A DNA stretch of 62,324 nt from Nitrospira sp. (GTDB taxonomy: Bacteria; Nitrospirota; Nitrospiria; Nitrospirales; Nitrospiraceae), in assembly GCA_009594865.1 (NCBI GenBank), contig VOPT01000074.1:1-62324 (forward strand). The letters run 5' to 3'. A program made the position numbers and the translations under genes. Shown here one piece after another: positions 1-9,259 of the stretch. The first letter of the stretch is position 1; each line of letters begins with the position of its first letter. Below the pieces are notes generated by a model that saw only the letters and a list, made by a program, of their open reading frames with translations, was not told where the DNA came from and searched no databases.

Positions 1-2
1 TA

Positions 3-32
3 TCAACCGCCTCTCACCTGCCGCCGGCCTGA
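3..32 (+). CDS. 3' tail of an upstream gene (partial)
   Basis: The first bases read in frame 3 as a short peptide ending HLPPA and then TGA at 30-32, four bases before the regulator start at 37. Sensor kinases often end in a similar LPxA-type strand, and a kinase would be the expected partner of the NtrC-type regulator that follows. Another frame gives a stop at 38-40 that overlaps the ATG as ATGA, so the frame is uncertain and the kinase identity is only a guess. Confidence 0.25.
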   Translation, partial: STASHLPPA

Positions 33-36
33 TCGC

Positions 37-1395
37 ATGAACAGCGAACGTATCCGCACCCTCATCATCGATGACGAAGAGTTTGTCCGCCTGGTCGTCG
101 AACAAGCGCTCCGCGAGGAAGGATGCGACACGCGAACCGCATGTGGCGGACAGGAGGGTCTCGATCTGCTTCGCACCGGCGGCTTCGACTGCGTCATCAC
201 CGATCTGCGAATGCCCGGCGTCGATGGACGCGCGGTGCTGCGATGGGTGAAAGACCAGCAACCGGATGTGGATGTCATCGTCTTGACCGGTCATGGTGAC
301 GTGAAGGACGCCGTGGCGGCCACCAAGGACGGAGCCTGGGATTTCCTGATCAAGGACACGCCCTTCGACGGCACGGCGGTCACCGCAGCCCTCGCCAAAC
401 TGCGCACCGTGCGCGAACTCCGTCGTGAAAATCTGGCGGCGCGGTATGGCGGCTATCGCCAGGAGGCGGTGGTCAAGGGAATCAGCCAGGCCTGGAAGAC
501 GCTGGAAACCCAGCTCGCGCAGGTAGCGCCCTCGCTAGCACCGGTCCTCATCCAGGGCGAAACCGGTTCAGGAAAAGAAGTGGTCGCGCGACTCCTGCAT
601 GCCCAGAGTCGCCGGGCGGCAGGCCCCTGTATCGCCGTCAATTGCGGAGCCGTGAGCCGCGAGTTGCTGGAAAGCGAACTGTTCGGCTACGAAAAAGGCG
701 CGTTCACCGGTGCCACGGCGGCCAAACCCGGCCTCATCGCCGCGGCCGAAGGAGGGTCGTTGTTTCTGGATGAGGTGGGAGAAATGCCGGGCCCCATGCA
801 GGTGAGCCTGCTGCGCTTTCTCGACCGGAACGAATACCGTCCCGTCGGCAGTACACGCACGCTGCGGGCCGATGTCCGCATCATCTGCGCCACCAACCGG
901 GACCTTCAGGAATTGGTCTTCCAAGGCCGGTTTCGGGATGACCTGCTCTATCGCATCAACACCGTGACACTGCGCGTGCCATCGCTGCGGGAACGACCGG
1001 AAGACATCGCGGGATTGGTCGCTCACATCCTTCAAAATCTCCATCTCCCTGGCACGGCGGCCAGAACGCCGACCTCCGAAGGCCTGGCACAGCTGAGCGC
1101 GTACCACTGGCCAGGCAATGTCCGTGAGCTGCGCAATGTCATCGAGCGCCTCGTCCTCATGAGCCCGCATACCGGACCCATTACCGGCGCGGACATCGTA
1201 CAGGTCCTTCCACGATCATCCAAGACCACGGTCACGGAAGAGCAGACGCAGCTTCCGCTCGAGGAAATCGAACGGCGGCACATTGAGGGGGTCCTTCAGG
1301 CCTGTAGCGGGAACAAGACCAAAGCGGCCCATACGCTTCAGATCGATTACAAGACCCTGCTGGCCAAGCTGAAGAAATACGAATCCGGCCACTGA
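37..1395 (+). CDS. Sigma-54-dependent response regulator (NtrC family)
   Basis: This 452-residue protein has the NtrC layout. The receiver (about 5-120) has its acidic pocket at IDDEE and its phospho-acceptor at D56 in ITDLRMPG. The central AAA+ domain has Walker A GETGSGKE, the sigma-54 contact loop GAFTGA, Walker B FLDEVGEM and a WPGNVREL sensor region. A Fis-type helix-turn-helix closes the protein (NKTKAAHTLQIDYKTL). It should activate sigma-54 promoters when phosphorylated. The conserved receiver lysine is followed by D (IKDTP) rather than the usual P, a mild departure. The start sits just behind the tail of an upstream gene, so an operon with a sensor kinase outside the window is likely. 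The target genes cannot be deduced. Confidence 0.93.
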   Translation: MNSERIRTLIIDDEEFVRLVVEQALREEGCDTRTACGGQEGLDLLRTGGFDCVITDLRMPGVDGRAVLRWVKDQQPDVDVIVLTGHGDVKDAVAATKDGAWDFLIKDTPFDGTAVTAALAKLRTVRELRRENLAARYGGYRQEAVVKGISQAWKTLETQLAQVAPSLAPVLIQGETGSGKEVVARLLHAQSRRAAGPCIAVNCGAVSRELLESELFGYEKGAFTGATAAKPGLIAAAEGGSLFLDEVGEMPGPMQVSLLRFLDRNEYRPVGSTRTLRADVRIICATNRDLQELVFQGRFRDDLLYRINTVTLRVPSLRERPEDIAGLVAHILQNLHLPGTAARTPTSEGLAQLSAYHWPGNVRELRNVIERLVLMSPHTGPITGADIVQVLPRSSKTTVTEEQTQLPLEEIERRHIEGVLQACSGNKTKAAHTLQIDYKTLLAKLKKYESGH

Positions 1396-1397
1396 CT

Positions 1398-1446
1398 GTC
1401 AGGCAGCGTGGGCATTCGCATCGACGCTGAGAACGGACTGCCTGAC
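1398..1446. other. Inverted repeat between regulator and PPOX gene
   Basis: Perfect 9-base arms at 1398-1406 and 1438-1446 enclose a 31-base loop that holds a second pairing (1404-1409 with 1424-1429). There is no T-run, so it is a weak terminator candidate. It may instead be an RNA structure between two co-transcribed genes. Confidence 0.25.
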
Positions 1447-1463
1447 GATAAGGAGCAGCGAGT

Positions 1464-2066
1464 ATGACCGGCCCTGGGGCATCGGGCGAAGAGCAGGCAC
1501 AGGCACGATTCGGGACATCCGATCGCGCATCGGCGTTCTATGAACATCAAGTCCTGGCGTCTCTCAATCAACCGATGCGGGAATTCATCGCTCGCATGGA
1601 AATGATGTATCTCGCCACCGCGGATGCACGGGGACAATGCGACTGCTCCTTCCGCGCCGGCACGCCGGGCTTTGTGCAGGTGCTGGACGACAAGACACTG
1701 GCCTATCCGGAATACAGAGGAAATGGTGTGTTAGCCAGTGTGGGGAACATGCTCGAGAACCCTCACATCGGCCTGATCTTTCTCGATTACTATCAGACGA
1801 CCATTGGGCTTCACGTGAACGGTACCGCGCGTGTCATGGATCCGCAGGACATCGAGGCTCTTCCCCACATCACTCCAGGCATGAAAGAAGCGGCTCACAA
1901 CAAGGGCGGACGACAACCCAAGGCGTGGATTGTCGTGGGTGTGGAGGAGGCGTACATCCATTGCTCCAAACATGTCCCGCTTCTCGCGAGACGCGACAAA
2001 CAGATCGTCTGGGGCACCGATGACGAACGGCTCAAAGGCGGGAACTTCTTTAAGATTACTCCGTAA
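1464..2066 (+). CDS. Pyridoxamine 5'-phosphate oxidase-family (FMN-binding) protein
   Basis: This 200-residue protein has the split-barrel pattern of PPOX-like flavoproteins: a first strand MMYLATADARGQCDCSFR (about 47-64), a glycine-rich GTPGFVQVLDD segment, and NPHIGLIFLDYYQT (about 99-112). It most resembles the general-stress or predicted FMN-binding branch, not genuine PdxH, which has a different C-terminus. An AGGAG ribosome site at 1451-1455 supports the ATG at 1464. The substrate is unknown. It may be an F420- or FMN-dependent reductase. It lies 68 bases after the NtrC regulator and could share its transcript. Confidence 0.8.
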   Translation: MTGPGASGEEQAQARFGTSDRASAFYEHQVLASLNQPMREFIARMEMMYLATADARGQCDCSFRAGTPGFVQVLDDKTLAYPEYRGNGVLASVGNMLENPHIGLIFLDYYQTTIGLHVNGTARVMDPQDIEALPHITPGMKEAAHNKGGRQPKAWIVVGVEEAYIHCSKHVPLLARRDKQIVWGTDDERLKGGNFFKITP

Positions 2067-2109
2067 CCCTACTCCCGCTTACTGACGGCCGCCACGTACA
2101 CAGCCATCG

Positions 2110-4509
2110 TCATTTTTTCTGCTGCGCGCGCGCCATCGCCAACGCAAAGGCGCTGGTCGGTTGCGGATCACGGGAGGCAGGCCGCGGCGCATCGGCCGGA
2201 CGCCGATCCCGCCCCTCGCGCGCCATTCCTGCCAGAAGGTCTGGTTGTCCGGCCGTCGCCGCTCCATCATCCATCCGCATGGTCAGTGAAATCCGCTGCC
2301 GCGGCACATCGACGGACAACACCTTCACCTTTACGATCTGGCCCGGCTTCACGACCTCATGTGGATCCTTCACAAACTTATTGGCCAGGGCCGACACATG
2401 CACGAGACCATCCTGATGCACGCCGATATCGACGAAGGCGCCGAACGCCGCGACATTGGTCACCACACCTTCGAGCACCATCCCGGCCTGCAAGTCGGCT
2501 AGCGACTCCACTCCGTCACGAAAGGTGGCCGTCTTAAATTCCGGGCGCGGGTCACGGCCGGGCTTTTCCAATTCCGACAAAATGTCCCGGACCGTGGGTA
2601 AGCCGAATGTCTCATTGGTAAAGTCGGCCGGCGACAGATCTTTCAACAGGGTCGGCTTGCCCATGACCTCTGCGATTCCCTTACTCAAACGCGCCAGCAT
2701 GCGCTCGACCACCGGATAGGCCTCCGGATGGACGGCGGAACGATCCAAAGGATTGTCGCCGTTATTGATCCGCAAAAATCCTGCCGCCTGCTCGAAGGTC
2801 TTCTCCCCCAGCCGCGGAACCTTGCGAATCATCATGCGATTGTGGAACGGTCCATGTGCATCTCGATATTCGACAATGTTTTGTGCCAGCACCCGATTCA
2901 ACCCGGACACTCGAGCTAACAACGGCGCCGAGGCGGTATTCACATCCACCCCGACCGCGTTGACGCAGTCTTCGACGGTCGCATCGAGTGATCGCGCGAG
3001 CGCCCGCTGATTGACGTCGTGCTGATACTGCCCCACCCCGATGGATTTGGGATCGATCTTCACCAACTCGGCAAGCGGATCCTGCAGTCTTCTGGCGATG
3101 GACACGGCACCACGTAAGCTGACATCCAGCGTGGGAAATTCCGCGGCCGCGAAGGCCGAGGCCGAATAGACGGAGGCCCCCGCTTCGCTCACCACGATTT
3201 TGGCAACCTTCTGGTCAGGCTTCCGTTCCGCCACCATCTTAATCACCTCAATAGCCAGCTTGTCCGTCTCACGACTGGCGGTACCGTTGCCGATCGACAT
3301 CAACTCCACCCCATGCCGGATCACCAAGTCGACGAGGGTTGCCAATGCCCCCTGCCAGTCATTACGCGGTTGATGCGGATAGATCGTGGTGGTCTCGAGG
3401 AGTTTTCCCGTGGCATCGACCACCGCCACTTTGCAGCCGGTACGAATGCCGGGGTCGAGCCCGAGCACCGCTTTGGGACCGGCCGGTGCCGCAAGCAGGA
3501 GCTCGTGGAGATTACGCCCGAAGATCTTGATCGCCTCCGCTTCTGCCGCCTCGCGCACTTGGAGCAGCAATTCGGTACTGAGATGGAGATGCACCTTGAC
3601 CCGCCAGGCCCAGTAACAGACATCGTTGAGCCATTTGTCGGCGCGCCGGCCACGGTTCTCAATGCCGAAATGGGACGCGATGAGCGCGGCGCAGGGATGC
3701 GGCACCTGGGCATCGAGCGTGTCTCCCAGGCCAAGGTCCAGTTTCAGCACCCCCAGCGTCCGGCCGCGGAACATGGCCAAGGCTCGATGCGAAGGAATCG
3801 TGCGAATGGTTTCAGAATAGGCGTAGTAATCGCGGAACTTCTCTTCTTCCGCCGTCTCTTTGCCCGGCAGGACGGTCGATGTGACAATGCCTTCATTCCA
3901 CAATTTCGTGCGCAGGAGGGCGAGCAGATCGGCGGTTTCGGCGAATCGTTCGACGAGGATATCGCGAGCGCCTTCCAATGCCGTCTTCGCATCGGGCACA
4001 TTGATCGCTTCGACACCTTCGGCCGCGGCCACCACCTTCACATACTTGACGGCTTCCTGTTCGGGATCGAGCGTCGGATCGGTCAGCAGCACATTGGCCA
4101 GAGGCTCCAGCCCGGCCTCGCGCGCAATCTGCGCCTTGGTTCGCCGTTTGGGCTTGAACGGCAGATAGATGTCTTCCACCACCTGTTTCGTCGCGGCCTG
4201 TTCGATGGCGCGCCGCAGTTCATCCGTCAATTTGCCCTGTTCTTCAATCGACGCGAGGATCGTCTGCCGCCGCTCTTCCAGTTCCCGCAAATACAGAAGC
4301 CGTTCTTCCAACGTCCGGAGATGCGTGTCATCCAGATTATTGGTGGCCTCTTTGCGATAGCGCGCAATGAAGGGCACCGTCGCGCCCCCGTCCAGCAGGG
4401 TGACCGCGGCCGATACTTGCGGTGAGGTGACGCCGAGTTCCTTGGCGAGCAGATCGACGATACGTTGCTGAGCTTCGACTGAAATAGTCGGCGTCGTGGA
4501 AGCAGTCAT
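2110..4509 (-). CDS. tex: Tex-family RNA-binding transcription accessory protein
   Basis: This 799-residue protein has the full Tex architecture. The N-terminal helical Tex domain contains the conserved [11 protein letters not shown] and [27 protein letters not shown] blocks. The YqgF/RNase H-like domain has [13 protein letters not shown] (about 345-357). Helix-hairpin-helix segments include [10 protein letters not shown] and [18 protein letters not shown]. An S1 RNA-binding domain starts at about 675 ([29 protein letters not shown]). A basic, disordered tail of about 50 residues follows. Tex proteins bind nucleic acid and affect transcription and ribosome-linked processes. It is transcribed divergently from kup and seems to stand alone. 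Confidence 0.95.
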   Translation of the reverse strand: MTASTTPTISVEAQQRIVDLLAKELGVTSPQVSAAVTLLDGGATVPFIARYRKEATNNLDDTHLRTLEERLLYLRELEERRQTILASIEEQGKLTDELRRAIEQAATKQVVEDIYLPFKPKRRTKAQIAREAGLEPLANVLLTDPTLDPEQEAVKYVKVVAAAEGVEAINVPDAKTALEGARDILVERFAETADLLALLRTKLWNEGIVTSTVLPGKETAEEEKFRDYYAYSETIRTIPSHRALAMFRGRTLGVLKLDLGLGDTLDAQVPHPCAALIASHFGIENRGRRADKWLNDVCYWAWRVKVHLHLSTELLLQVREAAEAEAIKIFGRNLHELLLAAPAGPKAVLGLDPGIRTGCKVAVVDATGKLLETTTIYPHQPRNDWQGALATLVDLVIRHGVELMSIGNGTASRETDKLAIEVIKMVAERKPDQKVAKIVVSEAGASVYSASAFAAAEFPTLDVSLRGAVSIARRLQDPLAELVKIDPKSIGVGQYQHDVNQRALARSLDATVEDCVNAVGVDVNTASAPLLARVSGLNRVLAQNIVEYRDAHGPFHNRMMIRKVPRLGEKTFEQAAGFLRINNGDNPLDRSAVHPEAYPVVERMLARLSKGIAEVMGKPTLLKDLSPADFTNETFGLPTVRDILSELEKPGRDPRPEFKTATFRDGVESLADLQAGMVLEGVVTNVAAFGAFVDIGVHQDGLVHVSALANKFVKDPHEVVKPGQIVKVKVLSVDVPRQRISLTMRMDDGAATAGQPDLLAGMAREGRDRRPADAPRPASRDPQPTSAFALAMARAQQKK

Positions 4510-4820
4510 GGGCGTCTCACAGGCTTTCCGAAAGCGAGGCGTGGCCGGATCACATCCAACCGGTCTCAGAGGCTTTCTTGTCAGATGAAGTGGACGACTT
4601 CAGGCGTCGCGATGGCGATACCTTTGCGATGGACGGTCGGAATTTAGCAGAAGCTTCGAGGAACTTCCAGGATAGAACGTCCCTCTTCCCTATCGCGGGA
4701 ACGCCGTCATTCGCGTGACGCGCCAAGCGCACCGGCTTTCATCGTCCGGACATGGTATAGTCCCCGTCACCACCGGTCGGCCATCTCAATGACGGATCCT
4801 CGGCACCGGTCGGCTCATGC
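4510..4820. other. Divergent intergenic region between tex and kup
   Basis: These 311 bases separate the divergent tex and kup starts and should hold both promoters. A TATAGT-like -10 lies near 4755 on the plus strand, but no well-spaced -35 is visible. I see no recognisable riboswitch and no convincing small gene. Confidence 0.5.
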
Positions 4821-6704
4821 ATGCAGCAACACCGGCACACGTCATCCGCTTCGGCATCCCTCACCGTGGCCGCCATGGGCGTGGTCTACGGAGACATCGG
4901 CACCAGCCCCCTCTACGCCCTGCGCGAATGTTTTCATGAATCACACGGACTCGGGGTCACGCCGGACAATGTCCTCGGCATCCTCTCCTTGATCGTGTGG
5001 TCGCTCGTGCTCGTCGTCACGGTCAAGTATCTGCTCTTCGTGATGAAGGCGGACAACGACGGCGAAGGCGGTATGCTGGCGCTCATGGCGCTCAGCCAAC
5101 GCGCCCATCCGGTCAATCTGCGCAAGGGATTGAGTCTGGTCGTGTCGCTCGGCTTAGTCGGCGTCGCCTTTTTGTACAGCGATGGTATCATCACGCCGGC
5201 GATTTCCGTCCTCAGCGCGGTGGAAGGGCTGACGTTGGCCACCGACCTGTTCACGCCCTATGTCCTTCCGATCACCGTTGGCCTCGTGGCCCTGCTCTTC
5301 ACCATCCAGCGCCGCGGCTCCGGAGCCTTGGGAAGCATCTTCGGCCCCATCATGCTGGTCTGGTTCGCTACCTTGGCTCTGCTCGGTCTGCACAGTTTGA
5401 TCCAAACGCCGACAGTGCTGCTGGCAGCCAATCCCCTCTATGCCGCCACGTTTCTCTTTCACCATGCCGGCATCGGCTTCCTTGTCTTGGGCAGTGTCTT
5501 TCTGGTTCTCACGGGAGCCGAGGCTCTCTACGCGGACATGGGGCATTTCGGACGTCGCCCGATACAACGGGGCTGGTTCGCCGTCGCCTTGCCGGCGCTG
5601 CTGCTCCAGTATTTCGGCCAGGGTGCGCTGTTGATGCGCGACCCGGCGGCGCTCGCCAACCCGTTTTATCACCTGGCTCCGGACTGGATGCTCTATCCCT
5701 TAATTGTGCTAGCGACCATGGCGACCATCATCGCATCGCAGGCCATGTTATCCGGGGCTTTCTCACTGACGTTGCAAGCCGTGCAACTCGGCTATCTTCC
5801 GCCGCTCCGGATTACGCACACGTCCGCAGAGCAGCACGGCCAAATCTATTTCGCCCTTTTGAACTGGCTGATGTTCGTGGGCACCGTCGGGCTGATCCTT
5901 TCCTTCGGCTCGTCTACCAATCTCGCCGCGGCCTATGGCATCGCCGTCTCCGGCTCCATGATCATCACCACGTTGCTGATGTATCGTGTCACTCGTAGCC
6001 ACTTGGGATGGAGCGCGCCGCCAGCAATCATGGCCGTCGGGGCATTCCTGTTCATCGACCTCGCGTTTTTCCTCGCGAATGCGCAGAAGATTCCCCATGG
6101 TGGATGGTTTCCATTGCTTCTCGGGGCAGCGATTTTTACCGTGATGAGCACCTGGGCACGGGGCCGTGCGATCGTCGCCGAGCATCTCCGTGTTCAGTTC
6201 CCTCCGTTACATCAATTCGTCGGTGAAGTCTTGTCGAAGGTGGAATATCGAACCGCCGGGCAAGCCGTGTTCCTTTCACAACATCCCGACATCACGCCGC
6301 CGGCGCTGTTGCAGAATGTGCGGCATAATAAAACCTTGCACGAGCGCGTGTATCTGCTCACCGTCCGGACGGAACATGTGCCGCTTGTTCCCGCAGGAGC
6401 GCCACTGGAAATCACCTTGGTCCAGGAGGGACTTTATCAAGTGATCGCCCGTTGCGGCTTCATGGAGACGCCGGATATCCCTCGCGTGCTCCAGCAACTT
6501 GCTGCGCATGGTCATGTGCTGCCGCTGCAGGACACGACCTTCTTCCTGAGCAGGATTACGTTTTTAGCGACACCGAAGCCGGGAATGGCCATCTGGCGGG
6601 AAAAACTCTTCGTCGTGCTCTCGCGCAACACCCAACGCGCCAGTTCCTACTTCCATCTGCCATCAGAACAAGTGGTCGAGATCGGATTGGTATTGGAGAT
6701 TTAG
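4821..6704 (+). CDS. kup: KUP-family potassium uptake permease
   Basis: This 627-residue membrane protein begins with the KUP hallmark VYGDIGTSPLYALRE in the first helix. It then has about twelve hydrophobic spans, including the conserved KADNDGEGGMLAL loop, LYSDGIITPAISVLSAVEGL and GAEALYADMGHFG. A cytosolic C-terminal region of about 170 residues follows. The family imports K+ by H+ symport. The length matches E. coli Kup (about 620). No clear Shine-Dalgarno precedes the ATG. It is divergent from tex and convergent with trmL, so it is probably a single-gene unit. Confidence 0.95.
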   Translation: MQQHRHTSSASASLTVAAMGVVYGDIGTSPLYALRECFHESHGLGVTPDNVLGILSLIVWSLVLVVTVKYLLFVMKADNDGEGGMLALMALSQRAHPVNLRKGLSLVVSLGLVGVAFLYSDGIITPAISVLSAVEGLTLATDLFTPYVLPITVGLVALLFTIQRRGSGALGSIFGPIMLVWFATLALLGLHSLIQTPTVLLAANPLYAATFLFHHAGIGFLVLGSVFLVLTGAEALYADMGHFGRRPIQRGWFAVALPALLLQYFGQGALLMRDPAALANPFYHLAPDWMLYPLIVLATMATIIASQAMLSGAFSLTLQAVQLGYLPPLRITHTSAEQHGQIYFALLNWLMFVGTVGLILSFGSSTNLAAAYGIAVSGSMIITTLLMYRVTRSHLGWSAPPAIMAVGAFLFIDLAFFLANAQKIPHGGWFPLLLGAAIFTVMSTWARGRAIVAEHLRVQFPPLHQFVGEVLSKVEYRTAGQAVFLSQHPDITPPALLQNVRHNKTLHERVYLLTVRTEHVPLVPAGAPLEITLVQEGLYQVIARCGFMETPDIPRVLQQLAAHGHVLPLQDTTFFLSRITFLATPKPGMAIWREKLFVVLSRNTQRASSYFHLPSEQVVEIGLVLEI

Positions 6705-6774
6705 CCATGCAACGGAATGTGTCCTGACACGATCCTTCCGCCTGCAGCTCGGCAAGGGGCACATTCGAGGAACC

Positions 6775-7239
6775 TCACAGGCACTGTCCGAACTCAGCCT
6801 GCCGCCAGGCTTCATAGAGCACCACCGCCACCGAATTGGACAGGTTGAGGCTGCGGCTGCCAGGCACCATCGGCACACGGATGCGTTGTTGATCGGAGAC
6901 GCTTCCAAGAATTTCCGCCGGCAGGCCGCGACTTTCGGGCCCGAATACAAACACGTCACCCTCCACATAGCGAACCAGGTCGTAGCGCTGTCTGCCCTTG
7001 GTCGAAACGGTGAACAGTCTTTGCCCAGTGAAGCGTTGGAGACAGGTTTCCCAGGTCTCATGGACCGCCAGTGAGGCGAATTCGTGGTAGTCGAGACCTG
7101 CCCGCAGGAGCTGCTTGTCCTCCAGCGTGAACCCCAGCGGTTTCACCAAATGGAGTCGGGCACCGGTATTGGCGCATAACCGGATGATATTGCCGGTGTT
7201 CGGAGGAATTTCCGGCTGATACAAGATGACATCAAACAT
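6775..7239 (-). CDS. trmL: tRNA (cytidine(34)-2'-O)-methyltransferase TrmL
   Basis: This 154-residue minimal SPOUT methyltransferase has the family's N-terminal block PEIPPNTGNIIRLCANTG, a middle FVFGPESRGLP (motif 2) and a C-terminal RIRVPMVPGSRSLNLSNSVAVVLYEAWRQ that forms the trefoil-knot SAM site. TrmL/YibK methylates the 2'-OH of the wobble base of tRNA-Leu isoacceptors. The length is typical (about 155). It is the last gene of a minus-strand set that includes bfr and ychF, although a hairpin separates it from bfr. Confidence 0.94.
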   Translation of the reverse strand: MFDVILYQPEIPPNTGNIIRLCANTGARLHLVKPLGFTLEDKQLLRAGLDYHEFASLAVHETWETCLQRFTGQRLFTVSTKGRQRYDLVRYVEGDVFVFGPESRGLPAEILGSVSDQQRIRVPMVPGSRSLNLSNSVAVVLYEAWRQAEFGQCL

Positions 7240-7286
7240 GATGACAGGGAGATGGATCGACGGAGAACGGCGGCCGCGAGTCGAGG

Positions 7287-7316
7287 GGGAGAGCCGGTCG
7301 GTCGCCCGGCTCTCCC
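7287..7316 (-). terminator. Strong stem-loop downstream of the bacterioferritin-like gene
   Basis: Perfect 11-base arms at 7287-7297 (GGGAGAGCCGG) and 7306-7316 enclose an 8-base loop. The hairpin is 17 bases past the stop of the minus-strand bacterioferritin-like gene and before trmL. There is no U-tract on the minus strand, so it may be a processing or attenuation hairpin and not a classical intrinsic terminator. Confidence 0.55.
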
Positions 7317-7332
7317 TCCTGCCGCTTAACGG

Positions 7333-7791
7333 TCAGGAACGAAAGGCCTGCACATCGCCCGATTTGCGCAGCATCTTATTCACTTCGTCGAGATGGAGCT
7401 CTTCACCCACGATCATTTCCCGAGCGTATTCCTCCAGCAAGACCGACTTCCCTTCGGTCAGTTTCAGCAGTTCGTAATAGGACGCCACGGCAGCCTTCTC
7501 ATGCTCCAGGCTCTCGCGCAGAATGTCTCCGACATCGTGCTTTTCCGTTTCAAGCAAAGTCCCGATTTTCAGCGACGGGTGCCCACCTAACAGCGTCACC
7601 AGTTCGCCGGCTTTGTGGGCATGGGCCAGGCTCTCATCCGCATTGCCCTTCAGCCACGATACGATCGGAATCCGGTTGTACCCATAGATCATGAGCGCAT
7701 AGTGCGTGTAGCGCACGACACCGGCCAGCTCAAGTTCCATGATCCGGTTCAGAATCCCCACCGCGCGCGTTGTCTCTTGTTCGTTCATCAT
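7333..7791 (-). CDS. Bacterioferritin-like ferritin-family protein
   Basis: This 152-residue four-helix ferritin-like protein aligns with bacterioferritin along its whole length. Di-iron ligands are visible at E21, H57, E98, E130 and H133 (EELH). Against the Bfr pattern, the position of the second-helix glutamate (E51 in E. coli) is S54, although E53 sits next to it. The haem-ligand methionine position is L55. It is therefore probably a non-haem or atypical ferritin-like protein that stores iron or consumes peroxide. It lies 54 bases after ychF and is followed by a strong hairpin. Confidence 0.8.
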   Translation of the reverse strand: MMNEQETTRAVGILNRIMELELAGVVRYTHYALMIYGYNRIPIVSWLKGNADESLAHAHKAGELVTLLGGHPSLKIGTLLETEKHDVGDILRESLEHEKAAVASYYELLKLTEGKSVLLEEYAREMIVGEELHLDEVNKMLRKSGDVQAFRS

Positions 7792-7845
7792 CGATCTCCC
7801 ATCAGTCCAGAATTCACTACTGCATCAATTGGTCTTGGCATCAGG

Positions 7846-8937
7846 CTAGACGTTGAAGCGGAAATGCATTACGTCGCCGTCGCGCACGATGTATTCCTTC
7901 CCTTCCAGCCGCATCTTGCCCTTTTCCTTCGCGCCCGCTTCTCCCTTACAGGCAATATAGTCGTCGTACCCGATGACTTCCGCCCGGATGAAGCCCTTCT
8001 CGAAGTCACCGTGAATGACCCCGGCGGCCTGCGGTGCGGTATCGCCAATATGAATGGTCCAGGCGCGCACTTCTTTGACACCCGCCGTAAAGTACGTTTG
8101 AAGCCCGAGCAGTTGATAGGCGGCGCGGATGAGGCGATTCAGCCCCGGCTCCTTCATCCCGATATCGGCCAGAAACTCCTGTTTTTCCTCGTCCGAGAGC
8201 ACGGCGATTTCCGATTCCAAGGCTGCGCAAATGGCCACGACCGGCGCGCCTTCCTGGGCAGCGTACTCCTCCACACGCGCCAGCAACGGATTGTTGGTGA
8301 AGCCTTTTTCCGACACGTTGGCCACATACATGACCGGTTTCATCGTCAATAGGCACAGCGGTTTCAGCAATGCCCGTTGCGCCGGATCCAGTTTCATCGT
8401 CCGCGCCGGTTTGCCTTCGTTCAGGCATGCCGCCACCTGTACCAACAACTCGCCGAGCTTTGCAGCATCTTTATCCCCCGAACGAACGAGCTTCACGTTC
8501 CGTTCCTGTGCCTTCTCGACGGTCGTGAGGTCGGCCAACGCGAGCTCAGTCACAATGGTGGCGATATCGGAAATCGGATCGACCTTTCCCGCCACATGCA
8601 CCACATTATCGTCTTCGAAACAGCGCACGACGTTCACGATCCCATCGGTTTCTCGAATGTTGGCAAGGAACTGGTTGCCCAACCCCTCACCCTTTGAGGC
8701 CCCTGCCACCAATCCCGCGATATCCACAAACTCGGTCGTCGCATACTGCATCCGCTGCGGCTTCACGATATCGGCCAGCGCCTGCATCCGCACATCCGGC
8801 ACTTCGACAATCCCGATATTCGGTTCGATCGTGCAGAACGGATAGTTTTCCGCCGCGATCCCTGATTTGGTCAGCGCATTAAAGAGGGTGGACTTGCCCA
8901 CATTCGGCAGTCCGACAATTCCACATTTCACACTCAT
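7846..8937 (-). CDS. ychF: YchF/OLA1-family ATPase
   Basis: The 363-residue length is exactly family-typical. The P-loop GLPNVGKS is at residues 9-16, followed by [11 protein letters not shown], the [20 protein letters not shown] switch II block and FEDDNVVHV. The nucleotide-specificity motif reads NVSE (NxxE) in place of the GTPase NKxD, which in this family means ATP preference. The C-terminal TGS domain (about 280-363) holds [11 protein letters not shown] and [12 protein letters not shown]. YchF binds ribosomes and modulates translation and oxidative-stress responses. A GGAAAGGA ribosome site lies just upstream of the ATG at 8937. Confidence 0.96.
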   Translation of the reverse strand: MSVKCGIVGLPNVGKSTLFNALTKSGIAAENYPFCTIEPNIGIVEVPDVRMQALADIVKPQRMQYATTEFVDIAGLVAGASKGEGLGNQFLANIRETDGIVNVVRCFEDDNVVHVAGKVDPISDIATIVTELALADLTTVEKAQERNVKLVRSGDKDAAKLGELLVQVAACLNEGKPARTMKLDPAQRALLKPLCLLTMKPVMYVANVSEKGFTNNPLLARVEEYAAQEGAPVVAICAALESEIAVLSDEEKQEFLADIGMKEPGLNRLIRAAYQLLGLQTYFTAGVKEVRAWTIHIGDTAPQAAGVIHGDFEKGFIRAEVIGYDDYIACKGEAGAKEKGKMRLEGKEYIVRDGDVMHFRFNV

Positions 8938-9259
8938 GACGATCCTTTCCTGGTCATGGCCCTGTTCGTTCGGTCCGCGGCAGTACGCGCCTTCCTAACT
9001 GGACGGGAGACGTGGCACCGCGGAGGCGCATTCTACGTGGTCAAGGCTGGCGCGGTCCACTCCCTCTTCGCCGTAGATCAGAGGCAGGCAAGCTTCACCG
9101 GCACTGTTCAATTTTTGGTCGTCTTTAAAAGAACAGTAGGAGGAGAGAACTTCGAGACAGGGTGCGAATTCCAACAGAGTCGAGACCAGCTTGCGGGCCG
9201 AAAGCGTGACGGTGCCTACAGATAGGCCGGAATCATTCAGCTATTCGATTGCCTGCGGA
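8938..9259. other. Intergenic region, nothing recognised
   Basis: These 322 bases lie between the stop of the GH20-like gene and the ychF start, both on the minus strand. They should hold the ychF promoter. A plus-strand open frame of 89 codons occurs here, but it has no family resemblance or ribosome site. I see no repeat or RNA motif. Confidence 0.4.

Noticed and set aside
3313..4425. 370-codon plus-strand frame within tex
   Set aside because: Tex motifs run the full length of the minus strand; the antisense frame has no family features.
4510..4820. Possible c-di-AMP or K+ riboswitch before kup
   Set aside because: No conserved riboswitch sequence blocks or pairing pattern could be found in the leader.
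8956..9225. 89-codon plus-strand frame between ychF and the GH20-like gene
   Set aside because: No ribosome site, no family similarity, and composition is not distinct from its surroundings.
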